DNA from: Metallosphaera tengchongensis
Lineage (GTDB): Archaea; Thermoproteota; Thermoprotei_A; Sulfolobales; Sulfolobaceae
DNA length: 64,000 nt
Direction: 5' to 3'
Assembly (NCBI RefSeq): GCF_013343295.1
Contig: NZ_CP049074.1
Location: forward strand, 973,501-1,037,500
Positions 1 to 9,666 of this stretch are shown here, piece by piece (position 1 is the first letter of the stretch; the number at the start of each line of letters is the position of its first letter). Both the position numbers and the translations under genes were made by a program. The notes under the pieces are model-generated. The model worked only from the letters and a program-made list of their open reading frames with translations, ran no database searches and was not told the origin of the DNA.

Positions 1-240
1 CTTGACCTATCTCCTCCTCGACTTGCTCAAGGGGAGATCCGCCGTTTCAACCCTCCAATGACGTCTCCCACGTCCCATCTCGTCACCGAGATTGAGACCA
101 GTGTTCATCTTCATTTCGCCAGTGGAGGGTATCGTTTCTGTGCGGTTGTCGTAGGGGCTACCCACGTCCCTCATGGGACTCCCCCTAGGCTAGAGGCTGG
201 AGTTTCCTCAGTTTCCCGTAACCCCCTGCTGGGCTCCCAA
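1..240 (-). ncRNA. rnpB: RNase P RNA, 5' part (truncated by window edge)
   Basis: This is the catalytic RNA of RNase P, which removes tRNA 5' leaders. On the minus strand the GC-rich segment carries GAGGAAACUCC (conserved region I), then CACAGAAACGAUACC, then GGUGACGAGAUGGGACGUGG and a GUUGAAACGG...GAGCAAG block. This order matches the P4/P9-P12 landmarks of the family (compare the bacterial GGUGAAA, GGUAAACUCC and GGAGCAAGGCC segments). The 3' part, with conserved region V, lies beyond base 1. The 5' end is approximate and abuts the stop codon of the upstream CBS gene on the same strand. Base composition is far richer in GC than the neighbouring genes. Two protein subunits are encoded at 42.3-43.3 kb. 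Confidence 0.85.
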
Positions 241-795
241 CTACTTTCTTGATAAGTACCCTATTAAATCGCTTCTGGTTATGATTCCTACCGGAATTAA
301 ATCTCCCTCAACCACCAAGGTTACTGAATGTTTAGTGAGGAGCTTCATTATCTGACTTATGGGTGTTGAAGGACTGACAAGTGGAGGGAGTGGGGCCATA
401 ACGTCTGATGCCCTAAATCCCTTGGACGAAGGAAGGGCTAGTTTTCTCATGAGTATGAAATCGTAAATCATCCCCACTAGTTTGTCATGGGAGTTCACTA
501 CAGGTATTTGAGATATGTTATGCTCTTCCATCATGGTTACTATGTTTCTTATAGTTTCGCTGGTCTTTACGCAAATCACTGGTCTATGCATAATATTCAC
601 AGCCGAGTCGTTAACTTCTACTAACGGAACAAGTTCATCTAAAATCTTCTTTATAATGGATAGCTTTGGGTCTATCTTTCCTGACTCTATTTTTGCAATA
701 AGCGACTGAGACACTCCTACTCTCCTAGCTAACTCGTACTGAGTTAGACCAGCCATCTCCCTCATTTTTCTGATATCAGAAAAATTAGGAAACAA
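241..795 (-). CDS. HTH (XRE-type) protein with two CBS domains
   Basis: A 184-residue probable transcriptional regulator. Residues 5-60 form a Cro/XRE helix-turn-helix (LTQYELARRVGVSQSLIAKIESG). Two CBS domains follow at about 65-118 (ending SQIPVVNSHDKLVGMI) and 122-180 (ending VGIITRSDLIGYL). CBS pairs usually bind adenine nucleotides or SAM, so ligand-dependent DNA binding is likely, but the ligand and targets are unknown. The start is TTG, 10 bases after the Sec61beta stop on the same strand, so the genes are probably co-transcribed. The stop codon touches the start of RNase P RNA. Confidence 0.88.
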   Translation of the reverse strand: MFPNFSDIRKMREMAGLTQYELARRVGVSQSLIAKIESGKIDPKLSIIKKILDELVPLVEVNDSAVNIMHRPVICVKTSETIRNIVTMMEEHNISQIPVVNSHDKLVGMIYDFILMRKLALPSSKGFRASDVMAPLPPLVSPSTPISQIMKLLTKHSVTLVVEGDLIPVGIITRSDLIGYLSRK

Positions 796-805
796 TTTAG
801 GTGAC

Positions 806-979
806 CTAAGGTGGAATTATTTTAGTTACAGCCACGATCACTGCTACCAGGATCACGCTACCTATTATTACATAGATAGGGTCAACTTTGTACTTCTCGT
901 GTTCCTCTTCATAGTACCTTATTAAACCGGCCATTGACATCATAGGCACGTTTTCTTTCTTCTTCTTACTGGAGGGCAT
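806..979 (-). CDS. Preprotein translocase subunit Sec61beta
   Basis: A 57-residue tail-anchored subunit of the Sec61/SecY protein-conducting channel. The reading frame gives a basic N-terminus (PSSKKKKEN), the family motif MMSMAGLIRYYEEE at about 13-26, and one C-terminal transmembrane helix from about residue 36 to 55 (VIIGSVILVAVIVAV). Length and layout are those of archaeal Sec61beta. The ATG sits directly downstream of the GGGP synthase stop (980), so it is in the same minus-strand operon and possibly translationally coupled. Confidence 0.93.
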   Translation of the reverse strand: MPSSKKKKENVPMMSMAGLIRYYEEEHEKYKVDPIYVIIGSVILVAVIVAVTKIIPP

Positions 980-1735
980 CTAACTCACATTAACTTTCTG
1001 TATCGACTCTATTATTTTTATTGCTCTTTCGCTATCGCTTTCAATTATATTTCCAGTTACTATGGCCTTAGCACCAGCTTTGACTAGTTCAGTAGCCCTT
1101 TCAGGGGATCTTATTCCTCCTCCAACTATTAGATTTATCCCAGAAGAGCTCGATACAATCCTAATCATGTCTGGCCTAACTGTCTCCGGAGCTCCAGAAC
1201 CTGCCTCTAGGTATAGATACTCCATTCCCATGTACTCTGCTGCTAAGGCGTAGGCTAGGGCCAACTCCGGATTGTCATATGGTATTACTCTGGCTCTTCC
1301 TATATGGGCAGCAGTTCCACCGTGCCCAACAATCAGGTAACCTGTTGGAATGGCCTCCAATTTGGCTAGTTTGACTATTAAGGATGCAGAAACTTGAGCG
1401 CCTATTACGTAATATAAATCATCTGAATTGAGGAGTGACATGAAGAGTAGGGCATCAGCTTTCTCAGTTATTAGGTTAATGTTACTTGGGAAAATTATCT
1501 TCGGTATATCGTAGTTTCTAAGAACGGTTAAGGTTGCGTCCATTTTCTCCTTAGAGACACCTAGCGTTCCTCCTATGAGAAAAGCTGAAGTTCCTGCTTT
1601 ATACAGTCTAGAAGTTACCCTATCCAGTAGATCTATGTCTGTGACTTTCTCAGGGTCAATTAAAGAAAAATGAATTGGATGACCATCCTCAATTAGTTTC
1701 TGAAGATAGTTCGCTACCTTTCCCTTCGTCTTCAT
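980..1735 (-). CDS. Geranylgeranylglyceryl phosphate synthase
   Basis: Forms the first ether bond of archaeal lipids by joining geranylgeranyl-PP to sn-glycerol-1-phosphate. It is a TIM-barrel of about 250 residues with the family motifs SLIDPEK near the N-terminus, YLEAGSGAP around 180, and the phosphate-binding loops GGGIRS and TGN near the C-terminus. I prefer the ATG at 1735 ([11 protein letters not shown]), since homologues begin M-x-x-KGKV; an in-frame ATG at 1744 is possible. Either way the start overlaps the Elf1 gene by about 50 bases. The gene providing its substrate, G1P dehydrogenase, is at 29.4 kb. Confidence 0.93.
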   Translation of the reverse strand: MKTKGKVANYLQKLIEDGHPIHFSLIDPEKVTDIDLLDRVTSRLYKAGTSAFLIGGTLGVSKEKMDATLTVLRNYDIPKIIFPSNINLITEKADALLFMSLLNSDDLYYVIGAQVSASLIVKLAKLEAIPTGYLIVGHGGTAAHIGRARVIPYDNPELALAYALAAEYMGMEYLYLEAGSGAPETVRPDMIRIVSSSSGINLIVGGGIRSPERATELVKAGAKAIVTGNIIESDSERAIKIIESIQKVNVS

Positions 1736-2033
1736 TGCCTTCATTCACTATATGCTCTCCATCCTCTTTTATTTCCAACTTTCCCTCTAGATAGAGGTCA
1801 ATGAATCTACCATAAGCGTTGGCTTCGTCATAAATAGAAGGTATTTCTAATTCGGTTTTCAGACCACAAGAACCGCATCTTATCTCAGCCATTTTAGACC
1901 TGGAGTCCTTATCCTCGAACTCCACTGTAATCGATATCTTACCACACCTAGGACATTCAAAGGTCTTGGGAAGCTTAGGTTTCGCTCTTACTATTTTAGT
2001 TCTCTTTTTTCTTTTACCTCCCACTTGAGCCAC
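1689..2033 (-). CDS. Elf1-like transcription elongation factor
   Basis: A 114-residue zinc-ribbon protein. A basic N-terminus ([14 protein letters not shown]) precedes C27-x2-C30 (CPRCGK) and C53-x2-C56 (RCGSCGL), the layout of eukaryotic Elf1, which travels with RNA polymerase. The acidic C-terminal tail (about 95-114) overlaps the start of GGGP synthase in another frame. The start is GTG at 2033, inside the end of the small membrane-protein gene. Assignment rests on fold-level motif similarity. Confidence 0.82.
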   Translation of the reverse strand: MAQVGGKRKKRTKIVRAKPKLPKTFECPRCGKISITVEFEDKDSRSKMAEIRCGSCGLKTELEIPSIYDEANAYGRFIDLYLEGKLEIKEDGEHIVNEGNEDEGKGSELSSETN

Positions 2034-2187
2034 CTTTTCTTCCTTTTTTCACTTTAACCTCTTGTTTCTTAGGAATCCCAATAAGTATATCTTCAAACAC
2101 TATGTAGGTGACACTTCCAAGGACTACCACTACTGCCCCTATGAGCGTTATCTGAATAAGTGCCAAGTCTAGTGCCAAGTCACTCAC
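2014..2187 (-). CDS. Small single-pass membrane protein, unknown function
   Basis: A 57-codon frame with a GTG start (MSDLALDLALIQ) overlapping the last 8 bases of the SWIM gene. Its TAA stop lies inside the Elf1 start. Residues 9-31 are strongly hydrophobic (LALIQITLIGAVVVVLGS) and predict one transmembrane helix. The tail is highly basic ([18 protein letters not shown]). I recognise no family. The tight overlap on both sides and the coherent helix-plus-basic-tail design argue that it is real. An RNA-binding or ribosome-proximal membrane role is only a guess from the basic tail. Confidence 0.6.
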   Translation of the reverse strand: MSDLALDLALIQITLIGAVVVVLGSVTYIVFEDILIGIPKKQEVKVKKGRKGGSSGR

Positions 2188-2551
2188 GAAGAGAGAGTAG
2201 TTTTCTTAGTTTTAAGGATTTCCCGTATGCAAATATCTCGGTCAATATCTCCTTAAAGTCCAGGTCGCTAACATAGAGCTTCACAAAATCCTCTCGTCTA
2301 GAGGCAATAATGAAGGTTTTAATGTGTACGCAGACGTCCTTTTCTTTGTATATGGTAGAGAATAGGAAATACTCGCAATCGCAACTTCTCTCCCCGACGA
2401 TGTGGTCCTTATGGAAACCTGATTCTTTAGATAAAAAAATGAAAACTGAAGAACCATTATCTGTATTTCTCAGGTGGACTATCCTACCCTCCTTAACTGC
2501 CATCTCTGCCTCTTTGGAATACCTGGATTCTTCCCTCTTCGTCACCAACAA
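2180..2551 (-). CDS. Small SWIM-type zinc-finger protein
   Basis: A 123-residue protein with the SWIM zinc signature C57-x-C59 ... C74-x-H76 (SCDCEYF, then VCVH). SWIM domains occur in stand-alone archaeal proteins and in Rad51-paralogue partners, where they bind DNA or protein. No further function can be read here. The start is uncertain: TTG at 2551 or GTG at 2545, both inside the end of rpiA, giving an overlap of about 55 bases. It is co-directional with rpiA and the Elf1-GGGPS-Sec61beta genes. Confidence 0.72.
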   Translation of the reverse strand: MLVTKREESRYSKEAEMAVKEGRIVHLRNTDNGSSVFIFLSKESGFHKDHIVGERSCDCEYFLFSTIYKEKDVCVHIKTFIIASRREDFVKLYVSDLDFKEILTEIFAYGKSLKLRKLLSLRE

Positions 2552-3191
2552 CTATCGTATCATATAAATTTTCACAGAATATACCTGTTTCTACAATGCC
2601 CGGTATACCTCTCAATTCTTTCTCCTTATCGCACAAATCATCTGTGGGCAGATAGATATCGATTATCACATTTCCGTTGTCTGTAACTAAGGGTCCGATC
2701 TTTCCATTTGACTCTCTGGGAGTTGGTCTAAAACCTAAGAAGGAGAGCCTATCTCTAACTAGCGAGAAAGCCGCAGGTACTATCTCCACAGGGACGTTAA
2801 CAGCGATTCCTGAAAACATTTTACTAGTTTCTCCTATAAATACTCTATATTTAGAAAAAAATGATAGAACCTTTTCTCTTAATAGGGCACCGCCACCACC
2901 CTTTATAAGGATCTTACCCTTTTCTCCCTCAATTAAAAAATCAAAACTATCAATGTATATTTCTGGAATTACTCCGGAGAAGGGTGAAATAACCGACGTA
3001 GGGGATATTTTAGAGACTTGGAGATCAGTATCGACCGAACTTGTTATGAAAGATCTGTGTTCTAAATATCCCTCCTTAGCTAAGAGCTCTATTAATTTAC
3101 GAACAGTCTTACCGGTTCCCAAACCTATTACTTTCCTATCTTCAATTAAGGATAGGGCGTATTTAGCTACAACCTCCTTGGGATCATACAT
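2493..3191 (-). CDS. rpiA: Ribose-5-phosphate isomerase A
   Basis: Interconverts ribose-5-phosphate and ribulose-5-phosphate in the cytoplasm. At 232 residues it has the usual family length. It shows the N-terminal GLGTGKT loop at 23-29, the central KGGGGALLREK phosphate-binding/catalytic segment near 97-107, and the C-terminal IPGIVETGIF motif. It is the first gene of the minus-strand operon. Upstream lies an AT-rich promoter region shared divergently with tRNA-Arg. Confidence 0.93.
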   Translation of the reverse strand: MYDPKEVVAKYALSLIEDRKVIGLGTGKTVRKLIELLAKEGYLEHRSFITSSVDTDLQVSKISPTSVISPFSGVIPEIYIDSFDFLIEGEKGKILIKGGGGALLREKVLSFFSKYRVFIGETSKMFSGIAVNVPVEIVPAAFSLVRDRLSFLGFRPTPRESNGKIGPLVTDNGNVIIDIYLPTDDLCDKEKELRGIPGIVETGIFCENLYDTIVVGDEEGRIQVFQRGRDGS

Positions 3192-3244
3192 CTTGACTGT
3201 TTAGGTTAAATAGTCTTAAAAAATAAATTACGACAACAACCCGC

Positions 3245-3319
3245 GGACCCGTAGCTCAGCCAGGATAGAGCGAGGGCCTTCGGAGCCCTAGGTCGGGGGT
3301 CCGAATCCCCCCGGGTCCG
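3245..3319 (+). tRNA. tRNA-Arg (TCG)
   Basis: Acceptor GGACCCG (3245-3251) pairs with CGGGTCC (3312-3318), with discriminator G. The D arm is GCTC...GAGC. Anticodon stem AGGGC/GCCCT encloses CTTCGGA, so the anticodon is TCG. The T arm is GGGGG TCCGAAT CCCCC. No intron. CCA is not encoded, although GC/GC flanks extend the acceptor pairing. A TATA-like CTTAAAAAATAAA lies about 25 bases upstream. Confidence 0.95.
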
Positions 3320-3537
3320 CATCTTGATCAGGTTCATATTAATTCTTTCAGATTTGGAAAGATCTAAACACAAGAGTTAAGGTATGGATGAAGCCATTAA
3401 TATTCCGGTCTTCCGATGCCCTAATTTACCGCTTTAAAAGTTCGCTAAAACTTCGCCAATGATATGAGATTCATGCCGTAAAACGCCTCTAACAAGTCTA
3501 ACTCATTAGCAACACTTTGGAATTTAACTAAACGAGG

Positions 3538-3938
<401 letters not shown>

Positions 3939-4370
3939 TTATTTTTGCAGAGCTAAAGTGCAGTAAAGTACAGCCCCCGCATAAGCTATGGGACCTGGAT
4001 CACCTTTCATACCTTTTATATTTACGTACTCTCCTAAAGACTGTTCTATCTTCGTAAACCCATTCTCAATTCCAGAGAATACTATCAAGGAATTATCCTT
4101 GTAATCTACATAATCGATCTCTCTTTCGGCTAAGGGAGACATCAGATAAACTTTCCTTGGACTAAGTAGTTCTATTGCGTCCTTTAGGTCTGGTAAAACC
4201 ATGATTGACTTACCTAATTTCACAGCAATTCTTCCTACATCAGGTATTCCTGCCTGCGCAGCTGTCCCTCCTATTTTGGTTATTACTAGCCTATCTATGT
4301 TAAACCCAAAAGTCAATTTTGCGAAATCCACTAATCTCTGAGCACTGGTTACATTATGTATTGCTACCAT
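3939..4370 (-). CDS. COG4080-type SPOUT-like protein (often annotated RecB-family nuclease)
   Basis: A protein of about 143 residues starting [18 protein letters not shown], with [22 protein letters not shown] in the middle and a Gly-rich C-terminal segment [16 protein letters not shown] resembling the trefoil-knot SAM site of SPOUT methyltransferases. I recall this family as COG4080 (SpoU-like), with unknown substrate. I choose the ATG at 4370 because homologues begin M-[IV]-x-[IL]-HNV; an upstream ATG at 4379 also exists. The start overlaps the C5 methyltransferase stop by 17 bases, so it is the last gene of the aMBF1-TFE operon. Confidence 0.72.
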   Translation of the reverse strand: MVAIHNVTSAQRLVDFAKLTFGFNIDRLVITKIGGTAAQAGIPDVGRIAVKLGKSIMVLPDLKDAIELLSPRKVYLMSPLAEREIDYVDYKDNSLIVFSGIENGFTKIEQSLGEYVNIKGMKGDPGPIAYAGAVLYCTLALQK

Positions 4371-5319
4371 TAATCCCAAATACCTGCACCATTATAGTTG
4401 AGGCTATTCCTCTTGATAAGACTACTGGTACAGCCTCGCCCACTTGATTGTACTGCTCTTCCTTGCTTCCATAAAATATATGATCGTCCGGGTAAGACAT
4501 AAGCCTAGCTTGTTCCCTTACCGTAAGATATCTGGAATGGAAGGGATGTACAAACCTAGAATTGCCCAATACAGTGGGCGAAATATCGAATGGGTCTAAC
4601 CTAATGTGAAGCGGTATGTCTTTTTTATGCCCTCTGAACATTGTCATGTAATCCCCGTAAGAAAGATTTGCCATTTCCTTGATTTTTCTTTCATTTACCT
4701 CCGTTATTTCGTGATTTGGAACGTCGTGTCTTGACTCTAGGTCTCCTATAGCGTCCCATACACTCTTCCTTTGCCTAAAGGGGATCTCGATTTTAACATT
4801 CGAAATAAAGATTCTAGCCCTCTTGGAAGGGTTACCGTAATCCTCTGCCCTCATAAAATTAAAAAATGGCTCATACCCTACTTTCCTAAATTCATGAACA
4901 AGGGCTTCTCTCAACTCTTTAGTTTCTACGATAGAGGGTACGTTTTCCATAACGAAGACCTTAGGTCTAAGCTCTCCTACCAATCTAATGAATTCGAGAG
5001 TCAGCGATCCCCTTTCATCCAGGTACAACCTATCTAACGGGTTGTCCAATCTAAGCGGATTGGCTCCGGTAAAGGGTTCGCACGGTGGGCTACCAATGAG
5101 GACGTCTGGCTCTCTCCCCAACTCTCTAACTAGATCCCTACCCGTGATATCCCTAACGTCCTCCTCCAATACAGTAGAATCAGGAAAATTTGCTGAGTAT
5201 GTCCTAGCTGCAGCATGATTAATCTCCACAGATAAACTTACTTGAAACCCAGCGTCTCTAAATCCTCTTCCAAACCCTCCTGCTCCAGAAAATAGGTCAA
5301 CTACTTTCGGGGTTCCCAA
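4354..5319 (-). CDS. Cytosine-C5 methyltransferase, no linked restriction enzyme
   Basis: A 321-residue SAM-dependent C5 methyltransferase. Motif I is [13 protein letters not shown] (residues 8-20), motif IV is GSPPCEPF with catalytic C80, motif VI is ENV (125-127), motif VIII is KRARIF near 170, and motif X is QVGEAVP near 300. The region between motifs VIII and X is short, leaving a small target-recognition domain. The start is TTG, overlapping the TFE gene by 23 bases, and motif I begins at residue 8, so little N-terminal sequence is missing. No endonuclease gene is nearby. The operon context is transcription and tRNA modification, so an RNA substrate or epigenetic DNA role is possible. 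Confidence 0.88.
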   Translation of the reverse strand: MGTPKVVDLFSGAGGFGRGFRDAGFQVSLSVEINHAAARTYSANFPDSTVLEEDVRDITGRDLVRELGREPDVLIGSPPCEPFTGANPLRLDNPLDRLYLDERGSLTLEFIRLVGELRPKVFVMENVPSIVETKELREALVHEFRKVGYEPFFNFMRAEDYGNPSKRARIFISNVKIEIPFRQRKSVWDAIGDLESRHDVPNHEITEVNERKIKEMANLSYGDYMTMFRGHKKDIPLHIRLDPFDISPTVLGNSRFVHPFHSRYLTVREQARLMSYPDDHIFYGSKEEQYNQVGEAVPVVLSRGIASTIMVQVFGINGSNT

Positions 5320-5839
5320 TCTTAGTCTCCCTTTCGATTTCCTCTTCTATCTCTCTTATTTTGGATTCTAGGAATTCCTTCATTTTAGCAGAGTCATAAT
5401 ACGTCAACTGAACTCCGCATTTAGGACACTTGAACTCATTCTCGAACGCCTCCTCAAACGTGTATTTGCTCTTATCCTCAGGGCAAATATAGAACTCATT
5501 CGTGCTTTCGTATTCTAGCCTGGCCCTAAGCTTGTTTAAGATCTCTCTCTTTCTAGAGAGAAGTAACTCGTTTATCTGATCCACATTGGCTTTCCAGTAG
5601 TAGACATACCAGCCGGTTTCTTTGTCTCTAGTTCTCCTGTAGCTTACAAGTCCATGCTCAGCTAGTAAGTATAATTTTTTCCTGACCTCGTTAACTTTAA
5701 TGTTAAGTTTGTTAGCCATATCCTCATCCGTAAGTTCTGATCTGTTGTCTAAAAGAAATGAGAACACATCTAGCACGTCGTCTCCTAGAAGATCTTTTGC
5801 TATACTTTTCATCAGCTCGGTGGCCTTATCAACCGTCAC
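5297..5839 (-). CDS. tfe: Transcription factor E, alpha subunit (TFE)
   Basis: Homologue of TFIIE-alpha; it stabilises the open RNA polymerase complex. Residues 1-90 form the winged helix ([30 protein letters not shown]). A helical linker follows, then a zinc ribbon with CPEDKSKY and CPKCG pairs at about 118-140, and an acidic helical tail. At 180 residues it has normal crenarchaeal length. It overlaps trm56 upstream by 11 bases and the C5 methyltransferase downstream, so it is translated from a polycistronic mRNA. Confidence 0.94.
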   Translation of the reverse strand: MTVDKATELMKSIAKDLLGDDVLDVFSFLLDNRSELTDEDMANKLNIKVNEVRKKLYLLAEHGLVSYRRTRDKETGWYVYYWKANVDQINELLLSRKREILNKLRARLEYESTNEFYICPEDKSKYTFEEAFENEFKCPKCGVQLTYYDSAKMKEFLESKIREIEEEIERETKIGNPESS

Positions 5840-6365
5840 GTCTAATCACCTTCTTACCTCTCTCCATTGGTATAACAGATATTTTGTTGTCTTCAAACAT
5901 TATATTTAGTTCTTCGCCCTTATATATTCTATCTAGAATTATTGCAAGAGATGCGATCTCCGAATGTGGTTGATTAGATACGGCAATGTTATAATCTGCG
6001 TGGTGATAGTACCATCCCTCTACCTTTTGTGCTCCAACTATTATTAACAAGTTATCTTCATGTTCAATCCTATCTATCATGTCCGGTAAGTTTACCCCAT
6101 ACATTGTCAGGTGAACGACCTTTCCACCCTTTCTCTTCCATAAATTAACAATTTTTTTAGGATCACTTATCATTTCTACTTTAAAGTAACTACCACCACC
6201 CCACTCCTCAAGCACTTTCTTTATGTTTTCGGTTAGCCTGTTATCTTCCCCTTCTATGAATACTCCTCTGGCTCCAAAGGCTCTAGCAACTAACGCTACA
6301 TGGGTTGTAACTCTTTTATCTCTTTCAGGCCTATGTCCTAATCTCAGGACGTAAATATTCTTCAA
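5829..6365 (-). CDS. tRNA (cytidine-56 2'-O)-methyltransferase Trm56
   Basis: A SPOUT methyltransferase that 2'-O-methylates C56 in the T loop of archaeal tRNAs. The 178-residue protein begins with the family signature [18 protein letters not shown] (about 5-22) and has [14 protein letters not shown] and [14 protein letters not shown] in the C-terminal knot, which binds SAM. It overlaps HflX upstream by 4 bases and TFE downstream by 11. Confidence 0.93.
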   Translation of the reverse strand: MKNIYVLRLGHRPERDKRVTTHVALVARAFGARGVFIEGEDNRLTENIKKVLEEWGGGSYFKVEMISDPKKIVNLWKRKGGKVVHLTMYGVNLPDMIDRIEHEDNLLIIVGAQKVEGWYYHHADYNIAVSNQPHSEIASLAIILDRIYKGEELNIMFEDNKISVIPMERGKKVIRRDG

Positions 6366-7417
6366 TCCGATAGGGCGAATATTTTCTCCCTCAGTGACTC
6401 TATGTTGAGCCCCTTTTTAGCTGATACTAAGATACCATCTTCAATGGGCGAGTAATATTGCCTACTGATTTCCAAAACAATTTGCAGCTTTTCTTTACCG
6501 TTCTCCCTGACCAGATCAGCCTTGTTCCCCACTACTATAATAGGTTTTCCCGTAACCCCAAGCTCTCTCAGTATTTCAAAGGAAGATCTCGCGGTATCGA
6601 TGAGCATAGTGGTATCCAAAGATATATCCATGACAAGGAGTAAAGCGTTGGCGTACTTTATCTCGGATAAAGTGACGAAGAAGGCCTCAATAATTTGAGG
6701 AGGTATTCCTCGAATGAAACCTACAGTGTCCACCAACATTACCTTCTGTGCATTATTTTTTATAGAATATCTTTTCGGGGTCGTTGTGGTGAACATTGAT
6801 TGGTCTGTTGCCTGATTTAACCCAGTAAGGGCATTAAATATCGAGGTCTTTCCAGCGTTGGTATAACCAGTGATTGCGATGTAAGGAATCTGATTCTCCC
6901 TGGTTCTGACCAGCTGTGACTCCCTTACTTTTCTAAGGTGTTCCAGTTCTCTAGTAATTCTAGATATTTTCCTCGTGTAAAGTTTTAAGGTAGATTCAAC
7001 ACCATAAGTTCCAGCCCCTAAAGGTCCCTGTTGTTCGGATTTCTTTGCATTACTATAAATATCTCTTATTATCGGTAATTCATATTTCAATCTAGCTAGT
7101 TCTATCTGTAACTTGGCTTCCTTAGATCCTGCATGTAACGCAAATATTTCTAGAAGTAGGAAAAGCTTATCCACAACTTTCTTTTCCTCTAGGTATTTGT
7201 TAAGGTTAATGAAGTGCCTAGGGGCTAGAAGATCGAATATTATAATAGTATCAGCATTATTATTTTTTATTAATTGAATTTTATCCTGTGAGATATAAGA
7301 TAGTCTATTAGGTCTATTGGGTAAAGGGAGGATGGTTTCTACAGAGTATCCTGCGGTTTCGGCTAGAGATTTAGCTTCATCTATGAATTCCATAGAGGAA
7401 AAGAGCACTGCTTTCAC
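6362..7417 (-). CDS. hflX: HflX-type ribosome-associated GTPase
   Basis: A 351-residue GTPase. The N-terminal HflX domain (about 1-160) includes the Gly-rich [14 protein letters not shown] segment and a helical hairpin. The G domain has G1 GYTNAGKTS near 182-190, G3 DTVGFIRG, G4 NKAD and G5 VSAKKG. HflX proteins bind the 50S subunit and act in ribosome rescue or splitting. It overlaps aMBF1 and trm56 by 4 bases each, which indicates translational coupling. Confidence 0.93.
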   Translation of the reverse strand: MKAVLFSSMEFIDEAKSLAETAGYSVETILPLPNRPNRLSYISQDKIQLIKNNNADTIIIFDLLAPRHFINLNKYLEEKKVVDKLFLLLEIFALHAGSKEAKLQIELARLKYELPIIRDIYSNAKKSEQQGPLGAGTYGVESTLKLYTRKISRITRELEHLRKVRESQLVRTRENQIPYIAITGYTNAGKTSIFNALTGLNQATDQSMFTTTTPKRYSIKNNAQKVMLVDTVGFIRGIPPQIIEAFFVTLSEIKYANALLLVMDISLDTTMLIDTARSSFEILRELGVTGKPIIVVGNKADLVRENGKEKLQIVLEISRQYYSPIEDGILVSAKKGLNIESLREKIFALSD

Positions 7418-7914
7418 TTCTTCCCCTCCCTGATTTTTATGATGTCTCCGAGCGTGAGTGACTGATCCTCGTTTGTTGGGGTTGATCCTTTTCCTGAGGT
7501 TACTGTTACTATCAACTTGATTCCTAGAATTTTTTCCAGTTGCCTCGCCTCCTCTACGGTTGGTTTAAGTTTACCCTGTTCTATTCTTTTAATAACATTC
7601 TCCTGAACTTTCATCCTTTCTGCGAGTCCCTTGGTGGTTAGCTTTAATCTTTCCCTTGCCTCTCGTATTATGTTGGGATAACTGGGGTCTACATCCAGTT
7701 CTACTTCTTCGATACGAGGTTTTACGGTTTTAGTTCTATGGGGAGATTGCTTAGCTTGATTGGGAACCAGGGTAGCATGTTTCCTTATTTTTTCGTAACA
7801 ATTTCTGCATACAGTAATGGTACTACCCTCAAATTTTACGGAATAGGACGATCCGTTTATCCTAGCACCACACATCTCACAATAATTCTCTACGTCCTTC
7901 TTCACTGGACTCAT
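7414..7914 (-). CDS. Archaeal multiprotein bridging factor 1 (aMBF1)
   Basis: A 166-residue protein with an N-terminal zinc ribbon (C12-x2-C15, C36-x2-C39) and a Cro-type helix-turn-helix at about 80-135 ([33 protein letters not shown]), the architecture of archaeal MBF1. The eukaryotic relative bridges activators and TBP; archaeal MBF1 is linked to translation and ribosome binding. First gene of the minus-strand operon, divergent from PAN with only 61 bases between start codons. Confidence 0.93.
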   Translation of the reverse strand: MSPVKKDVENYCEMCGARINGSSYSVKFEGSTITVCRNCYEKIRKHATLVPNQAKQSPHRTKTVKPRIEEVELDVDPSYPNIIREARERLKLTTKGLAERMKVQENVIKRIEQGKLKPTVEEARQLEKILGIKLIVTVTSGKGSTPTNEDQSLTLGDIIKIREGKK

Positions 7915-7975
7915 ATATAATAGATAGTGATAAACATTTTTAGTCTAACTTCACTAAGATAGTAATCGATCTAGT

Positions 7976-9151
7976 TTGTCTGATGAGTTGGATATACCAA
8001 GAGATACTTCTGTGAACGATGAGCACACCATCAGGATTTTAGAAGAGAAGATAAGGGCGATGCAGATTGAGACGGAGAGTCTTAGGAAGGAATTAAATTA
8101 TTATAAATCTGAAATGGAAAAATTACTCAGCCCACCTTTAATTGAAGCTATAGTTTTAGACGTTCTGGAAGACGGTAGGGTTATAGTGAAAAGTACTTCT
8201 GGCCCAAATCTCGTTGTGAATGTATCAGATACCGTGGATTTTAAGTCAATAAGGACAGGCAAATATGTTGCGCTCAATCAGAGAGGCTCTGCCATTGTGG
8301 AAGTATTAAGGGATAGAGAAGATCCTTTGATAAAGTCAATGGAAATAATAGAAAAACCTAACGTGAAGTACAACGATATAGGGGGCTTAGATCAGCAGAT
8401 CCTAGAAGTTAGGGAAGTCGTTGAACTGCCTCTCAAAAAACCATCTTTATTCAAGGAATTGGGAATAACCCCACCTAAGGGCATACTACTTTACGGACCC
8501 CCTGGGACCGGTAAGACTATGTTGGCTAAGGCTGTGGCTGCAGAGAGCGAAGCCACCTTCATTCATGTTGTGGCATCGGAGTTCGCACAAAAGTTCGTTG
8601 GCGAGGGTGCTAGAGTTGTCAGGGACGTGTTCGAATTGGCTAGAAAGAAAGCTCCTTCAATTATATTCATAGATGAAATTGATGCAATAGGGGCAAAAAG
8701 GGTTGACTTAGGAACAAGTGGTGAGAGGGAAGTCCAAAGAACCTTGATGCAGTTGCTAGCGGAGATAGATGGTTTTCAACCACTTGATAATATAAAGATC
8801 ATAGGTGCCACAAACAGGATAGACATATTGGATCCTGCCCTGCTCAGACCAGGTAGGTTCGATAGGCTCATAGAGATACCATTACCAAACATACAAGGAA
8901 GAAAGCAAATCCTAAGAATATACCTACGAAATATGAAAATTGATGGTTCTGTTGACGTGGATGAGCTGGCAAGAATTACGGAAGGTTTCAGTGGAGCTGA
9001 CTTAAAGAACCTATGTACTGAAGCGGGATATATTGCCATAAGGGAAGGAAGTCACTTCATAAACATGACCCACTTTAAAGCGTCAATAGATAGGCTCAGA
9101 TCTAAAAAAATAAGTAAGGATGTTATCGATAGAGGAGAGAAGTATGTATGA
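7976..9151 (+). CDS. pan: Proteasome-activating nucleotidase (PAN)
   Basis: Hexameric AAA+ ATPase that unfolds substrates for the 20S proteasome. The 391-residue protein has an N-terminal coiled coil (about 15-55), an OB-like domain (55-115), Walker A GPPGTGKT (174-181), Walker B FIDEID (231-236) and an arginine-finger region near RPGRFDR. The start is TTG. The last residues are GEKYV: a Tyr sits at the penultimate position as in the HbYX docking motif, but Lys replaces the preceding hydrophobic residue. It overlaps the next gene by 4 bases. Confidence 0.95.
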   Translation: MSDELDIPRDTSVNDEHTIRILEEKIRAMQIETESLRKELNYYKSEMEKLLSPPLIEAIVLDVLEDGRVIVKSTSGPNLVVNVSDTVDFKSIRTGKYVALNQRGSAIVEVLRDREDPLIKSMEIIEKPNVKYNDIGGLDQQILEVREVVELPLKKPSLFKELGITPPKGILLYGPPGTGKTMLAKAVAAESEATFIHVVASEFAQKFVGEGARVVRDVFELARKKAPSIIFIDEIDAIGAKRVDLGTSGEREVQRTLMQLLAEIDGFQPLDNIKIIGATNRIDILDPALLRPGRFDRLIEIPLPNIQGRKQILRIYLRNMKIDGSVDVDELARITEGFSGADLKNLCTEAGYIAIREGSHFINMTHFKASIDRLRSKKISKDVIDRGEKYV

Positions 9152-9666
9152 ATAGACTAAAGCAATTTGTGACAGACCCAGAAGACGTAGGTTCTCACTT
9201 TGAATATCTGAAAAGCATTTTCGGATATCAATTCGGGGAAGAGGTTTCAGACTGTGTATTTAGGGATAACCAATTTTTCAAGATTCAAAGATCTGTAAAC
9301 ACGTGGAGAATTAGAAATGTGCTTTATGACGGTGAACTTTTTCTAGTTCTTCGACCGCAGGATGGATTATTTTCCTTAACCTTAAAATCCGCCTCTCTTA
9401 TAAAGCAGTGTGCCCCATTTCCTGACTATAGGGTCGCGGTAAAAAGAGAGGTTAAAGACGTTATACAGAATGAAACTGGCAACGTTTTCGCAAAGCATGT
9501 GGTAGAGGTCGATAGGTCACTCCGTAGTGGGGACGAAGCTATTATAGTTAGTGAAGATGACGAGTTAATAGGTGTTGGAAAGATGAGGTTGTCCGGATCG
9601 GAGGTAATGGAATATAAAAGGGGGGTTGCAGTATCAGTTAGGGAGAGGTGGAAGAAACGAAAATAG
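9148..9666 (+). CDS. PUA-domain protein, possible split subunit of archaeosine transglycosylase
   Basis: A 172-residue protein. Residues 1-85 look like the pre-PUA (C2-like) region ([20 protein letters not shown]). Residues 95-170 are a PUA RNA-binding domain with [31 protein letters not shown] and a final basic [12 protein letters not shown]. These are the parts that follow the catalytic core in full-length archaeal TGT. The TGT encoded two genes away (10338-11840) ends without them, so I infer a split enzyme. It overlaps PAN by 4 bases and the PAC2 gene by 19. Confidence 0.75.
   Translation: MNRLKQFVTDPEDVGSHFEYLKSIFGYQFGEEVSDCVFRDNQFFKIQRSVNTWRIRNVLYDGELFLVLRPQDGLFSLTLKSASLIKQCAPFPDYRVAVKREVKDVIQNETGNVFAKHVVEVDRSLRSGDEAIIVSEDDELIGVGKMRLSGSEVMEYKRGVAVSVRERWKKRK

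Noticed and set aside
58-252. Plus-strand 64-codon frame at the left edge
   Set aside because: It is antisense to RNase P RNA; the GC-rich composition of the RNA produces long stop-free frames.
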